DNA of 64,000 nt from Didymella arachidicola (lineage: Eukaryota > Ascomycota > Dothideomycetes > Pleosporales > Didymellaceae), in NCBI GenBank assembly GCA_016630955.3, contig CM049994.1, positions 1-64,000 on the forward strand. The letters run 5' to 3'. The stretch's first letter is position 1; every line of letters begins with the position of its first letter. The notes beneath the pieces were generated by a model. The model was not told the DNA's origin. It did no database searches and saw nothing but the letters and a program-made list of their open reading frames with translations. A program made the position numbers and the translations under genes. Of the stretch, positions 47,001 through 57,469 are shown in pieces.

Positions 47001-49571
47001 CGTTATTCGCTGGTTCTTCCAGTCGATCCATGGATTGTGCTCTCTTAACCAAGGAAGTCCTAATATGATATCGTGGGCGGCCGTTCCCAGAACATCTAGG
47101 TCTATCAATTCCTCGTGGTTGAATACTTTCAGACGTCGCTGTACCACTTCGTGGGTCACAGTCGACTCTCCTGGCATTGGTTCTCCGTTGGCTACTCGTA
47201 AAGGGTATGGTTCCTCCTTTCTTCGCTTCTGCAAGCCTGCTTGCGCGATAGCGGATTGAGACACATAGTTGCTTTGTGCTCCTGAGTCCAACAATGCCGT
47301 CATCCTGGTGCCTTCTAGCACGACAGGGAATTTGATGAGGGAATGGTCCTTATTGGAATCCTGACGTCGATTCCGGGAGCCCTGGACTGCGTTGAGTGAA
47401 AGCTCTCGTCTGGCTCTGCTGTGGCACTCGTGCACCATTGGTCTAAAAAAAGACTCGTCCTCATGTGGTAAAAGTCCGCTTTCACGTTTAAGTGACCTGT
47501 GTGTCTGGCATCTAAAGTTTAGACACTGAACCCATTCATATAGGTTGCACTCCTCATTCTGCACAAGGTGCATGTCCAGTATTTCTTCCGCACTTGTAGT
47601 CCCTGGAAAGTGAAGGTTTGTACGCTTGTCCCAAGCATGTTCCGCACAGTATGTCTCTGCACACTCCCACCAGTATTCCTTGCAACCTTCAGGCTTGCTA
47701 GGGAACCACTGACTGTTCAGTTTAAACTGTAGGTGGTAGTTGCATTCTTCGTGGTAACACTGCATCGCTGGGAGTTGAGGATGGCATGGATTCCGTATAT
47801 CCTGCTGAAGCTGCGACGTGTAGCTCTGTGCTGGCGCGGCGGGTCGTCGGTTGAAGTCAGGTTCGCCTCGGCTTCGAGCGTACGAGTTGTAGGTGTCCAG
47901 TTGTCGCTGCGTTGCATGGTTATCCTTTATCCATTTGACGTAGTCTTCTGTATGCCATTCCTTGCTGGTCTTCTGGGCGTTGATGACCTGTTGGTCGAAC
48001 TTCCTAAGTGCCGCGGGATCTTCCAACAGATATTTTCGTGCCCATGCAACGTCGTCACTTGTCCTCCATCCTTGGATGTTTTCTGTATCTTGTAGGTCTG
48101 CCGACTGGATGGTGACGTTGGGCGTTTCTTCCTTATGCTTAGGAATATTGTTGACGATGGTCAAATTGATTGTTGGCGCTTGCGGTTCCTGGAAGACAGG
48201 AGTCTGGGTGGACTGGTTTCGCATAACCGTCGTGTCCTGGCTTTCCTGTGCCTTGTCGCATACGATCAGACGTTTTCCCTCTGTAGAATAGTATCTGTCG
48301 CCACGGCGAAAGAAGGTGTCGTGGTATCGTTTGCCGACAATAATACTGTCATTCCTTGTGTCGCATTCTACCACGTGGTAACGATAAGGGTCGTTCTTGA
48401 TCCACTCTGTCTCGGGGTAGGGCGTTGGTGGTCGGATTTGCTTGCTTGAAGCATCCTCATCGGATTCCTTAACGTGGTCGTCATCAGATCCGGAAGTGGG
48501 GTCTTCCATGAGACGTCCCATCTCATTAGTAATGACCTCCCACTCTTGGTCGCCGCTGTCGTCCTGAGCCAGCATGTTCAGCTGCCTGGTTACTTTGTTC
48601 TTCATACGACAGTCGCGGGCGTAGTGGCCTGTCTTGCCACAGCCGTAACAAGTCACTGAAGACTTATCACCGCGGTTATTACTACCCTTCTTTTTCTCAT
48701 TCCATCGTTCAGGTCCTTTGTTAATGTTGGAGAGGTCCATTGCTGCAGGACCGTAGTATCCACTGTTCGTATCGTTGTGGACACGGCGTCCCATGTTGGC
48801 TTGGTAAAGGCCACCACGTTGGCCACGGCGATAGTTGTTGTTGCGCCATTGGTTGCGTGGAGCCTGGGGTGGGCGAGTGACCTGAGTCACGGCTCGCGCA
48901 CGAGGGTCCTCTCTCAATTCTTGTTGAAGGTCATAGAGCTTGACGTCGATACTGATTGCTTCGTTTACTAACGCGTCGAAGGTATCGGTAGCTGCGGCAG
49001 TCCGCATGAGCTCTTCCTTGACCTTGGGCTTAAGGCCTTGTTTGAACATGGTCATCAGCGCAACGTCGTCCCAGCCGGTGAACGTAGCTACTTGCTGAAA
49101 CTTAGCAGCGTAGTCGGCGGCGGACGCAGTTTGTCGGATGCGCTGAATCTCGCGTCGGGCGATGGTTGGTTCGTTGTGTACTCCAAATACTTGGCGAATC
49201 TGTTCCTTGAACAGATCGAAGTCTTCGATCCATGGGTCGATGTCTGCTGAATTGCTTGCTCCGTCGTGGTAACGGCGAATAAAGGGTTTGATCCAAGTGA
49301 ACGCGCGATCCTTCATAAACGTACTCACAAAAGTGACACGCTTCTCCTCTGGGATGCGTTCTCCTTGGAACATAAAAAACAGATCGAACTTCATGAGCCA
49401 GTCTTCCAGCTTGTCGCGAGTGCCATCGAAGGCCTCGGGTTTAGCCACTGGGTAGACACTGGTAGGGGCAGGCGCCGCTGCCTCCTCGTCCATGTCGAGA
49501 TCGTCATCAGCCGTACGGCGTGATGCGTTGGAGTTGCTTGGGGTAGCACGGGATCCTGAGGTAGTACTCAT
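43962..49571 (-). CDS. Gag-Pol polyprotein of element D, fused in one frame, 1869 aa
   Basis: ATG at 49571 (MSTTSGSRA). Gag and pol are continuous here because the slippery run has seven T instead of six (around 47445-47451), so no frameshift is needed. The gag domain and CCHC knuckle are nearly identical to A, but from about residue 370 to 720 the linker is strongly diverged (RPPTPYPETEWIKND) while the three modules CYHEECNYH, CAETYCAEH and CLNFRCQTH are conserved. The protein then returns to near identity with A-C: DSGA protease, YLDD, RNase H, HHCC/DDE integrase and chromodomain, with its own short tail. This mosaic pattern implies recombination. One fused product would alter the Gag to Pol ratio unless processed otherwise. 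Confidence 0.93.
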   Translation of the reverse strand: MSTTSGSRATPSNSNASRRTADDDLDMDEEAAAPAPTSVYPVAKPEAFDGTRDKLEDWLMKFDLFFMFQGERIPEEKRVTFVSTFMKDRAFTWIKPFIRRYHDGASNSADIDPWIEDFDLFKEQIRQVFGVHNEPTIARREIQRIRQTASAADYAAKFQQVATFTGWDDVALMTMFKQGLKPKVKEELMRTAAATDTFDALVNEAISIDVKLYDLQQELREDPRARAVTQVTRPPQAPRNQWRNNNYRRGQRGGLYQANMGRRVHNDTNSGYYGPAAMDLSNINKGPERWNEKKKGSNNRGDKSSVTCYGCGKTGHYARDCRMKNKVTRQLNMLAQDDSGDQEWEVITNEMGRLMEDPTSGSDDDHVKESDEDASSKQIRPPTPYPETEWIKNDPYRYHVVECDTRNDSIIVGKRYHDTFFRRGDRYYSTEGKRLIVCDKAQESQDTTVMRNQSTQTPVFQEPQAPTINLTIVNNIPKHKEETPNVTIQSADLQDTENIQGWRTSDDVAWARKYLLEDPAALRKFDQQVINAQKTSKEWHTEDYVKWIKDNHATQRQLDTYNSYARSRGEPDFNRRPAAPAQSYTSQLQQDIRNPCHPQLPAMQCYHEECNYHLQFKLNSQWFPSKPEGCKEYWWECAETYCAEHAWDKRTNLHFPGTTSAEEILDMHLVQNEECNLYEWVQCLNFRCQTHRSLKRESGLLPHEDESFFRPMVHECHSRARRELSLNAVQGSRNRRQDSNKDHSLIKFPVVLEGTRMTALLDSGAQSNYVSQSAIAQAGLQKRRKEEPYPLRVANGEPMPGESTVTHEVVQRRLKVFNHEELIDLDVLGTAAHDIILGLPWLREHNPWIDWKNQRITLKCHGSGTPGQRPAQLTTQLVDEKEINNISSNKTRQDRAVDRADTNQPLDHKATVKEDSTTPDIPDEYREFIDLFRDEKTAKALPQHQEWDHEIKLEPGKKPPFGPIYQMSEKELEELRNYLKENLDKGFIRESESPAGFPVLFVPKKDGKLRPCIDYRKLNDITIKNRYPLPNISELQDRLAGAQYFTALDLRGAYNLIRMKEGEEWKTAFRTRYGHYEYLVMPFGLTNAPATCQALINNVLRAHLDITVVAYLDDILVYSKTLEEHVEHVRQVLVCLGAAHLRLKPEKCEWHKEEVEFLGFVVGRYGVKMSQEKIQVVKDWPTPKTVKNIQEFLGFVNFNRRFIKDYSTKALPLTKLTRKDTPFKWGEDQDKAFEKLKQACIDPPTLVTFRSGEPLRMETDASDLALGACITQERDGQWHPIAYYSRKFSGPEERYDVHDKELLAIVSALEHWRVYAESCSELTIYTDHKNLVHFTTTKVLNRRQVRWSETLGQYKFKILYTPGKDNGRADALSRRHDLAGSKTINESAILGINSDGSLGPSQQLNNMMLVRQEHHVPSQVPEELEEEVISSHHDDPLHGHPGITRTMELIKRHYEFPNMRDKVAKFIKNCVSCQQNKHSTHAKYGEAQAMEPPTAPWTNITMDFVTQLPVSKDPVTGYTYDSIFVVVDRFTKAAEFVPFRHSYTAEQLARVYLDRIVRHHGISESIISDRDKLFTSNYWTTLLAAIGTKKKLSTAYHPQTDGQTERVNQTMETYLRIYCNQQQDNWVSLLPMAQIAYNNKLSEATGVTPFFANHGRHPNLFTRSLDSNIQTESAINSVEALKEVHRKSLDNIAKAQSRSISYVNKKRKTAPLLKEGDKVYLLTKNLRTRRPTKKLDKVKVGPFFISKQISSVNYRLALPKDAKIHPVFHISLLEPADPRTPIQKDFHYQADGQDEWEVEKIIKQRKKGRSTEYLVKWLGYPDSENTWEPATYLTNCQQMLKEFEQASQALPRSGPASSPAASPQRRPRY

Positions 49572-49588
49572 CTTGGGGGTGTTCAAAA

Positions 49589-50097
49589 TGTTGAAGTCGT
49601 ACTTTAAGCAAAGCTCGTAAGCACTAATTCTATTGGTTCTCAGGGATGAGTACGGTGACAGGAAGCCGAGGGGGTTGGTTGCAATAAGGTGTACAGATAC
49701 GATCTGTCAGTCTTGAGAGCAGGGTAACGATGAGTAGTACAGAGTAGACTGTCTAGCTCGAAGGTTGGGTTTGAGATCCAAAGACAAACTTGATAACTTA
49801 GGTTGAACACGAACTGTAAGAGTTGTGTTCCTACGTACTATATACATACAGATGTTCCATTCTTGTTCCATTGTTCTATAGTTGTTCCAACCTGGTACTT
49901 TCTGGAACATCGTGGGATTCTTGGAACATCACGTGACTTGTTCCATGGTGGCGTTCCGCCAAGACTTTGGAACATGAGGGGTTACGTCGTCATTGGTCCT
50001 GGGTGCTGACCTTCTTGAAGGCCTGCGGGTTGTCCCCGAGTGTCATCAATCCTTCCTTCTCTTATCTTCTGCCTTGCCCCGTCTCAGGTTCGTAACA
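49589..50097 (-). repeat. 5' LTR of element D (type A)
   Basis: 509 bp, nearly the same as the LTRs of element A, including the TGTTCCA cluster at about 49855-49975, but with R-U5 details (GATAACTTAGG) like C and D. The primer-binding site is at 49579-49586 and its complement in R at 49803-49810. Confidence 0.92.
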
Positions 50098-50658
50098 TAG
50101 ACTAGGGCCTCCTCTTCTAGCTTAGTTAGCTTTTTTAAGTTAGGCTTATAATTATATTAATAGAGGGCTCTAGTATACTAGTCTTAAAGTATACTTCTTA
50201 GAATATTAAAGGCTATAATAATATATCTTTTACTTTTATTATAATTCTTAATTATAGCCTAGATAGTAAGCTATAATATACTTTTAGTATAAGATTATTA
50301 TATATTATATTGTAATAGTATTATAGTATAAGCTAGGGGTAGGCTATATTTAGTAAAGTTAGATAGTTTACTTAGGTTAGATAGCTTACTTATAAACTAT
50401 ATTAAGGCTAATATTATTATTTATTTAGCTAGTAGGAAATAAGCTAACTAATACTAAGTATTCTTCTAGCTTAATTTCCTCTACCTAACTTAATTATATA
50501 TTATTACTAGCTAATATATAGATAAGGCTTAGTAGTAATACTAATCTATTAGTATATATATATACTAGAAGGGTTACCTACTTATAAGAGCTATCTTATA
50601 TAGCTTCTCTAACTTTCTTTTTAACCTATATCTACTTACTAAACACTTATTTTAAATA
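50098..50658. other. AT-rich, RIP-like degraded DNA
   Basis: About 560 bases of TATA- and TTAGT-rich sequence without open frames. It looks like another degraded repeat, but the source cannot be told. It does not continue the pol fossil that ends at 42883. Confidence 0.6.
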
Positions 50659-51168
50659 ACGTCTGTACTAGTCTTATGGAACGCCTGCTCTAGTGGAACG
50701 CTTTTGCTAAGACCACATCATAATACCAATATTATCTCAATGCCCACCAACCAACGCCAAATAAACGCGTCAAACGAGTGTCAGATACAGCTTGCGCTCT
50801 TAGCTCTCAAACAAGACGCGAATCTCTCCCTGCGACGCGCTGCAGCTATCTATAACGTACAACAAAGCACCCTAAGCCGACGACGCGCCGGACAGCCCTC
50901 AAGAGCTGATTCCATGCCTAGCCGACGGTATCTGGATGAGCACGAGGAGGAAGCGGTCGTTGATCACGTTCTTTACCTCATACAGCGAGGAGCACCCCCT
51001 CGCTTGTCAGATGTGGCTGATATGGCCAATATACTGCGAGAAGAGCGCAGAATGGCCCCTGTTGGGCGGGACTGGCCCAATAACTTCGTTAAGCGTCAAC
51101 CAAGGCTCAAAGCGAAGTTTAATCGTAAGTACAACTACAAGAGAGCCCTCTGCGAGGATCCTGAGTTG
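50659..51168 (+). mobile_element. Truncated Fot1/pogo-like element, second subfamily
   Basis: Begins TA then ACGTCTGTACTAG, with a terminal region built like that of the intact element (TTTTGCTAAGACCACATC versus TTTTGCCAAGACCACACC), but its internal direct repeat is TGGAACGC rather than GTGGGCCAC. The right half is missing; I found no matching right end. Confidence 0.8.
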
Positions 51169-51240
51169 AGTTATAACTCTGATCTAGCAACTCATGCGTT
51201 TACATGTCGATTTGCTTTGGCAAGGTTGCCTGTGGGTTGA
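50740..51240 (+). pseudogene. Transposase N-terminal fragment (Fot1/pogo)
   Basis: ATG at 50740 (MPTNQRQIN). About 142 codons match the first quarter of the transposase at 16660: psq-type helix-turn-helix (LSLRRAAAIYNVQQSTL) and CENP-B-type region up to YKRALCEDPE, roughly 80% identical. The match ends near 51167, and the last ~23 codons to the stop are unrelated. All catalytic Asp residues are lost. Any product would be only a DNA-binding fragment. Confidence 0.85.
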
Positions 51241-53013
51241 AGTTGGTTGCAAACCAGCCGTAGAAAGAATGATTGCAGTGCTTTGAGTGCTATAATAAGA
51301 TTGCCCCCTGTCCGTGACAGTGTGCCAAACGGATCAGGGTCTTTATGTGTGGGTACTCAACCCTGGTGCTGTTGCAATCGAATTGTTCTAATGCCTCCTC
51401 GAGTTCTGAACCGGGTCACGCCGTTGTGCCGCGTTGAGAAGTGCCAGGAAATCACCCTCTAACGCTTGTACATCAGCATTTTACCTCAACATTGTTGAAA
51501 AAGACGAAGCTGTCGGCGGAATTTTTCGATACAACCCATGCAAATCTAAAGGTTGGCGGTGGTGGCTCCTTCATAAGCCACAGCTGCGAAAAAGTAGCGC
51601 AGACTTACACGTGGAGGTTGACCCAACCTTAAACTTTCTGACTATACCTAGGTAGGTATCTGCACGCGCGAGTTATGGAATCTTCTACGACTGCTTCAGA
51701 CACCAAACAGGGAACTTTCACTTTCTCCTAGGATGGAACTGCATTTCGCTGCAGTTCATCCATTCAATTCCTGCGATGGCTCGACGGTGGGTTATACCCA
51801 TACGCGCAATTACGTTTGCGGTCGAAGTTGTCTTAGAAGGCTACGCCGCACAATGCACAGTAGCCCGATATTGATGAATACGGACGACTGCTGGCTGGCT
51901 ACAGGTCAACCATCAGTGGTATGAGTTTGGCATCTTTTTCTCTTGGTAAAGTGAGCCTCCTGAAGGCGACAAGTGGCGCATGATGGATCACTTTCATGAT
52001 AGGCACGAAGTCAACCAATTGTGCGAGGAGTTCAGAAGATTTCGGAGAGTCCTAGAACCGTAGTCATGTCAGTACGTCTAACGGGCAGAATGCTCGTCAG
52101 TTACGGACGAGTAGGGCTGAGCAATGCTACTTGTTGCCGTCCTGGCGTCGAACTTCGTTTCCGAGAAAGGCCCCTCCCTACCAGAATACCCATATTTCTG
52201 AAGTCACGAATCAGGCATTCTTTTCTGGCTTTTTTTCTGACACCCACAACTAAGGCAGTTATTGTAGCCGACTCGGCAGGGCCACCATTCAGTTTTGATC
52301 CTCGCTGTTAGGTGCGAGATAGAAATTCTGCACCGCAAATAGGCAATTCATCTAGCATGAGGGGTTGCGTCTTATGGGGCAAGCTTCATCCTTCCTGAGA
52401 ATGACCTGAGTTGAGGCGTGGTCGTTGAGCTCTGGCTGTTGTGCTGAGGTATCGGTTTAGATATAAGTGTCGATTAATTGTGCTACCCTGCTTGGAGTCC
52501 ATGTGCCAGCCAGCTGCCACGAGAGCTTGAGCAACGAGGCCACCATCGTGCCTTTCTTGTGCAGTTGAATTTCATGGGGACCATGCCGACAGATATATCT
52601 GTTGTTATCATGGTCCTTGGAATGGATAGACTGTCTGGTGTGGAACTCTTGTATGGTGCATGCCGTACTTGCAGGTATGCATATGTTAGACGGCGTTGCA
52701 TACCATAACCGTAGCGCAGAAAGGACATCACAACAGCACCTTGCTGCATACAGCTAGTCCCTCGCGTTGAAGTCTAGGTTAAACCCCACCTTTCACGGCA
52801 TGATGATCAAGGAAAACAAATCGCTCTCTCCATATAATGATGGCAAAGCGTGGTAATCTTATCCACTTCGTTCGCCGAGCTCAGCTGAGACATTGACAAT
52901 TTTGTCTGCGACCACGAATAAGCCTTGTTCTGAGTGTCTGTTAATGACGGGTCGTAAAGTCGTTTGTTGTTGATATCTAATAGATTGTGCGCCCATTCTT
53001 CAGGCATTCAACA
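51169..53013. other. Intergenic, no gene recognised
   Basis: About 1.8 kb of mixed composition with only short open frames (at most ~96 codons), none with a recognisable motif or supportable intron. It separates the repeat-rich end from the ordinary genes. The last part probably holds the 3' region of the MFS gene. Confidence 0.6.
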
Positions 53014-54770
53014 CTACAAAGCATACCGGAAACTTTTGTTGTGGAAGTCGGTGACATCGTCAATGTTTTCCATCTCGCCTTCGTTTAGGTCATTCTGAGT
53101 CCCGACCTCCTCCCGATCGCGCCGGGCGTTTCGCGAACGCAACAAGGCTCGTAGGCAGAACGCAAGTACTACCTGCGCAACTGCACATGCTAGAATGGTC
53201 TTCACACCGGTCTCGTACTTTGGTGCTTCTTTCGGTAGAAATGCGTGGGGACCTGCGTGAGGAGTGTTAGTAATTGAGATCAATTTCGGGGAGCATGACG
53301 CATGTACCAATAATGTTCCCCACGCAGTAAGCCAGGAACACGAACGCTGTACTGGTCGTTCGCTTCGTATATCCCGCCACGTTCGAGGCTGGTAGTTGAA
53401 GTGCAATGACAAGGGAGCCAACGAAAGATCCCATCTAGTAAAGTCAGTGAACAGTGAATTGCCCAGAAGACTCGATTCATACCATATAGTAACCTGCGAG
53501 GTTACCAGCAAGATTGCTTCTGGGCAGTCGCCAGATCAGGGAGGTGCCGATGATGGTTGGACAAAGGTAGAGAGCCATAATGTATGTTCGTGCATTTGGC
53601 AGTCGAGACGCAAGGAATGGACCGGTGAAAACCCAAAATACCTGCGCAAAGCCTTGTGGTATGCCGTACAAAGTCGTTTTCAGCGAATCCCCGCCCGCAA
53701 TATCCTTGATGATAAGCTTTCCGAAGTTTGAAATACCACCGTTGATGACTTCGTTCAAAAGCGTATACACGAACAAGATCCATATTTGCGGATCTGAAAG
53801 CGCCTCTCGGATCTGGCAAAATTTGATCTTGCGGTTGTAGACACCAGTCCGGTTCTTAGCAGAACGAGCGATCAGCAGTGCTTTCTCCTCGACTGTGAAG
53901 CTTTTTGCTGTCATGATGTTGTCCGGCAGTCTGAAGAAGAGCAACACCGACCAAAGGACTGTCATACCGCCACATATGATGTAAATGACCTTCCAGACGG
54001 CGATACCTTTGGCGTAACCAACCCCGTAAAAAAGAATGCCACCAACCGCGCTACCAAAGCCATTGAAGCAGTAGAATATACCGGCCCTCGCGGGCTGTTG
54101 TTGACCGAGATACCACATACTGACGATCATCATGAAAGCAGGAGTAACGCTATGACTGTCAGTGATTGCAGAGTCTATGTGATTTCAGCACTCACATGCT
54201 CTCGAAAATTCCAAGCAGGAACCTCACTGCGGCAAAGCCTGCAAAGTTGTGGGTTGCAGCTGTGCAAAGCATTACAGTGCCCCAACAAAAGCAGTAAGCT
54301 GACACAGTTCGCCCGGTGGGAAAGTGTTGTGCAAGGTAGGCCGACGGCCATTCAAAAAACAAGTATGCGAGGTAGAAAATTGATGCGAGCCAAGAGTACT
54401 GATCGCCAGTGATGCCTGTGGTATCGAACAGGTCGAAGACAGCTGAGTAGCTCATGGCCTGTTTGTCGATGAATTGGAGGAAGTAGGTACCACAAAGCAA
54501 TGGCAGCAGAAGAAGATCGACTTTTCTGATAAGTCGTCTGTTGAGTGCTTCATCTTGGAGTAACTCTGAGAGGTATTCTGAGGTGTAGTTATGCTCTCTG
54601 AGGAACTGACTACCCTCATCTAGGTCTTCGACTTGTCCCACAACGGAGCTGTTGATTTTTTCAAGAGTGTCGATACCTACGTTGCTCGCCTGTAATTCCT
54701 TGTTGTTCGCTGTACTAAGCGCTTTGTTGGCCTTGTTGGCCTTGTTGGGGAGATGCTGAGACGTACGCAT
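53014..54770 (-). CDS. MFS transporter, allantoate permease (Dal5/Tna1-like) family, 535 aa
   Basis: Four exons: 54196-54770, 53483-54149, 53308-53434 and 53014-53252, with introns of 46, 48 and 55 nt. Donors are GTGAGT, GTATGA and GTACAT; acceptors TCATAG, ACTAG and CGCAG; branch sites CTGAC/CTAAC. The joined frame is 1608 bp and uninterrupted. I start at MRTSQHLPNK rather than the upstream MLHLC. A ~100-residue hydrophilic N-terminus precedes about 12 membrane segments. Family marks are LLCGTYFLQFIDKQAMSYS, the RFLLGIFES region, the SMWYLGQQQPARAG loop after TM4, and GNIIGPHAFLPKEAPKYETG late in the protein. The family imports anionic organic nitrogen and vitamin-type compounds such as allantoate or nicotinate; the substrate here is unknown. 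Confidence 0.9.
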
Positions 54771-55176
54771 GGTGTGAAAATGATCGCTGAAGCAGACGGT
54801 GCAGAGATGTAGCACCGGCCAGTGTCTCCTTCATCTGCATGCACTGCTGCTGTGGCTCATATATTGCCCACGCCGCCGCACCGAAGACGAGCCCCACTGC
54901 CGGAGGTTCATGTTACCTTGACAGGGCAGTTGATAGAGAGCGATAAGCTGTCCAATGATTGACTGACATAATGCGTCTAAGGCTGGTTATCTAAGCCTGG
55001 GCGGAAATCCTCCAAACATTGAGATTGGCGTGAAGGTACGGGAGAACGACCGGCGTCGCATTGATAGGCAATGCGTGATGCCGTTAGCGTCTGGCGGCGC
55101 TTCCGTTAGCGCAGCGCACCCCACCGACCTATATGATAAAATAATTAAAAGACTTGATTGCGATTCAGGTCAGCGT
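54771..55176. other. Intergenic between MFS start and regulator stop
   Basis: Upstream region of the MFS gene, 406 bases. It contains no open frame worth calling and no TATA or operator I can name with confidence. Confidence 0.5.
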
Positions 55177-57469
55177 TCAGAAGCTAGGGCAATCAGGATC
55201 GTATGTTTCGAAAGTGTTCCACCAGCTAGAAGCATCCTGCGAGATGCCGTTGAAGAACAAGTCCGCTGAGAATCCTGGGGCACCGACTGAAGCGGCTAAG
55301 TCTTGAGTCGGCAGTGTAGCATGTGAGTTCGTAGTTTCCACAGATGTCTGTGGTGGCATAATGAAGTCTTGTGAGCGAGTCTGGTCAACAATCTGCGGCG
55401 ACTGTGCATCTTCGTCGGGCTGATCTACTGAGGGCCTTCGGGAGAGGCGTACCCACTGTGGCGGGCTTAGGCTATTGGGAACTGTAAACTCGAGCGCTGG
55501 ATCTTTACCATTGGAGGCAAGCGCAGGGCGAATGGACGCGTGAGGACATATGTCGAGGATGTCTCTGATCCGAGCCAGATCGACGGAAACACTAGAGGTC
55601 TTGTTTATGTTGGATGCATACGTGGTTGATATGACTTCGCTCAAGGCTTCGAGCTTTTGATCCTACACACGAAGTGAGCCTTGATTTCCATCTCAGCCTT
55701 CCACAAGCTATGTCATGCTTGGTTGTGCAGCTTACTAAGTCTGCCATCGAGGCGTGTGATGGCGCGAGACCGCGAATAAGACGCCGACAGCTTTCGATGT
55801 TGCGTTTCTTCTTCTCTGCAGTGACTTCGTCGACAGAGTAGATCAGCTGCGACTCTATCGTGGCGACGACTGCTGCACAGTATCCAATTATCGGATCGGT
55901 GATACAAAAGGCTCTTGCTTCCATGAAAGCGATAAAATGCAAGATCCAGTGCACATGTCGGGCCACATAGAATGAAGATTGTTCTCGAAAGAGCTCGGAA
56001 TCATTGCCTTTGGCTTGCAATTGCAAGGTAACCAGGAGTGGGTGGTTCAGCAGGCAAATCATGGTATGATAGAGAAATCGACTTAGGAGCCACGGAGCCC
56101 AGTATTCGCGACATCCTTCGAGATCCGCTCGAGTCAGATCTCGAAACACAACATGTTTATACCTGTGCAAGGGTTGCAGCCGAGTTTCGATGCTCATGAC
56201 GCCTGACAACGCTGCGGCATATCTGGATGAGGTAAGCCATGGTGATGTGTCCGGGGCAGATGAGAGACAGTCTTTGACATAAGACATCACCTTGACCCAC
56301 TCCGCGCTCATTTCAATGACGAAAACCATCACACCTTCGTCATTTATAGACTGCTCATAGGCTTGTCTGACTTCTGGTCGAAGCACTGCGCCTGTCGGCA
56401 TTGAGCAGCTTTTTGGGTACGACAACGTCTTCAGGTTCAAGGCGGTAGCTAAGGGTGCTGTCACGCCCAGCAAGCGTTGCAGAAGCACAATACTCCAAAA
56501 ACAGCACTTGCATTCTTCAATGGCAGATCCGCTCGATAGGGTTGCACAGGTCAGATGAACAACATTCGAAGCAAGCGTCGAAGTCAGTGCCATGAGAGAT
56601 GATGCAGTCTTCATTTCACCATCTGGGAAAGCAATCAGCAGGCGCCGCCGTGTGACGGAAGTGGCACAATATACTTGCAAAGTCGAACAAGATGACGAGA
56701 CAAAGTGCCTGGAGCGTAGAGAACCCCACGTCACCATGACCGATATCCGCCATGACCTTTGAATGGGCTGCATTGCGGAAAACATGACTGTCTTGACGGT
56801 ATGAATCGTCTTCTGAGTCAGACGCGTATCGCAGGGCATTTGCAACAATTCCGAATAGTGTGGCATCGGGTCTGGCTAGAAGTGAATCGACAAAATCAGC
56901 TCTTGGGAATAAAGGTAGCGGCTGATCGGCGCAGAAGGTCAAGTACACCTTTCCAAGCCTCTCAATCTCTGCTCTCTGCGTCAGCATCGTCTGTCTAGAC
57001 GATGGCTGTCTGATGATTGCCGTCAAAGGTGAGATACCGCTCTCGACGATGCTGTTGTGCATGCTGTGTGTACCTCCAGAGGATTGGTAGCGTGAACTAA
57101 ATTCATCAATACCAACGTTGGATTGTACCGTGTCTAGGAGTTTATGCACTGTACTTTCCAGCGTTGTCATTCGATCATCCTGGCGCGATCAGCTCATGTC
57201 AGAAAGCTACAGTTGCATCGGCGTACCAGATTTGGTGGGCATCTAGCGACGCGCACAAGGTTTGTCGGCATGTACGGCGCTGCATCCATGCTCGTACCAT
57301 TGGTCATAGAGTGATCGAGCAGTTGTAATGGTGTCCCATTGTAGAAGCAGTGCTGCTCTAGCCGCCAGCAGGTGCTGCACACCGGCCGGTCTCCGGAGCA
57401 CTTGCTCTTCTTGCGTCGGCATTGCTCACACGCCTGTCGAATGCGTTTTGCAGGTCGATCATCGTTCAT
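55177..57469 (-). CDS. Zn2Cys6 transcription factor, 706 aa
   Basis: Four exons: 57227-57469, 56675-57179, 55736-56622 and 55177-55662. Introns of 47, 52 and 73 nt have donors GTACGC, GTATAT and GTAAGC and acceptors CCAG, CCCAG and GTAG; the joined 2121 bp stays open. The N-terminal binuclear cluster at residues ~14-42 is CEQCRRKKSKC...CSTCWRLEQHC, preceded by basic RIRQA and followed by a linker and a short coiled segment (DDRMTTLESTVHKLLDTV). The remaining ~550 residues are helical, in the manner of the fungal-specific regulator middle domain, and the C-terminus is acidic and aromatic (SSWWNTFETYDPDC). It sits between an MFS transporter and a D-amino-acid oxidase in the same orientation, so local pathway control is plausible but unproven. 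Confidence 0.87.

Larger units (their letters stand above)
42884..50097 (-). mobile_element. Ty3/gypsy element D, chimeric: type-D 3' LTR, type-A 5' LTR, no target duplication
   Basis: Minus-strand, 7214 bp. Left (3') LTR 42884-43400 is 517 bp with a GATC-rich U3. Right (5') LTR 49589-50097 is 509 bp with A's TGGAACA-type U3. Flanks are CATAT on the left and TAGAC on the right, and the left flank (pol fossil) does not continue on the right. Normal retrotransposition gives two identical LTRs and a 5-bp duplication, so this copy is a recombinant of two elements or the joint of a rearrangement. Coding regions are open. Confidence 0.93.

Noticed and set aside
51247..52311. Short frames of 60-96 codons after the truncated pogo element
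   Set aside because: No homology recognised, no introns, and no continuity between frames.
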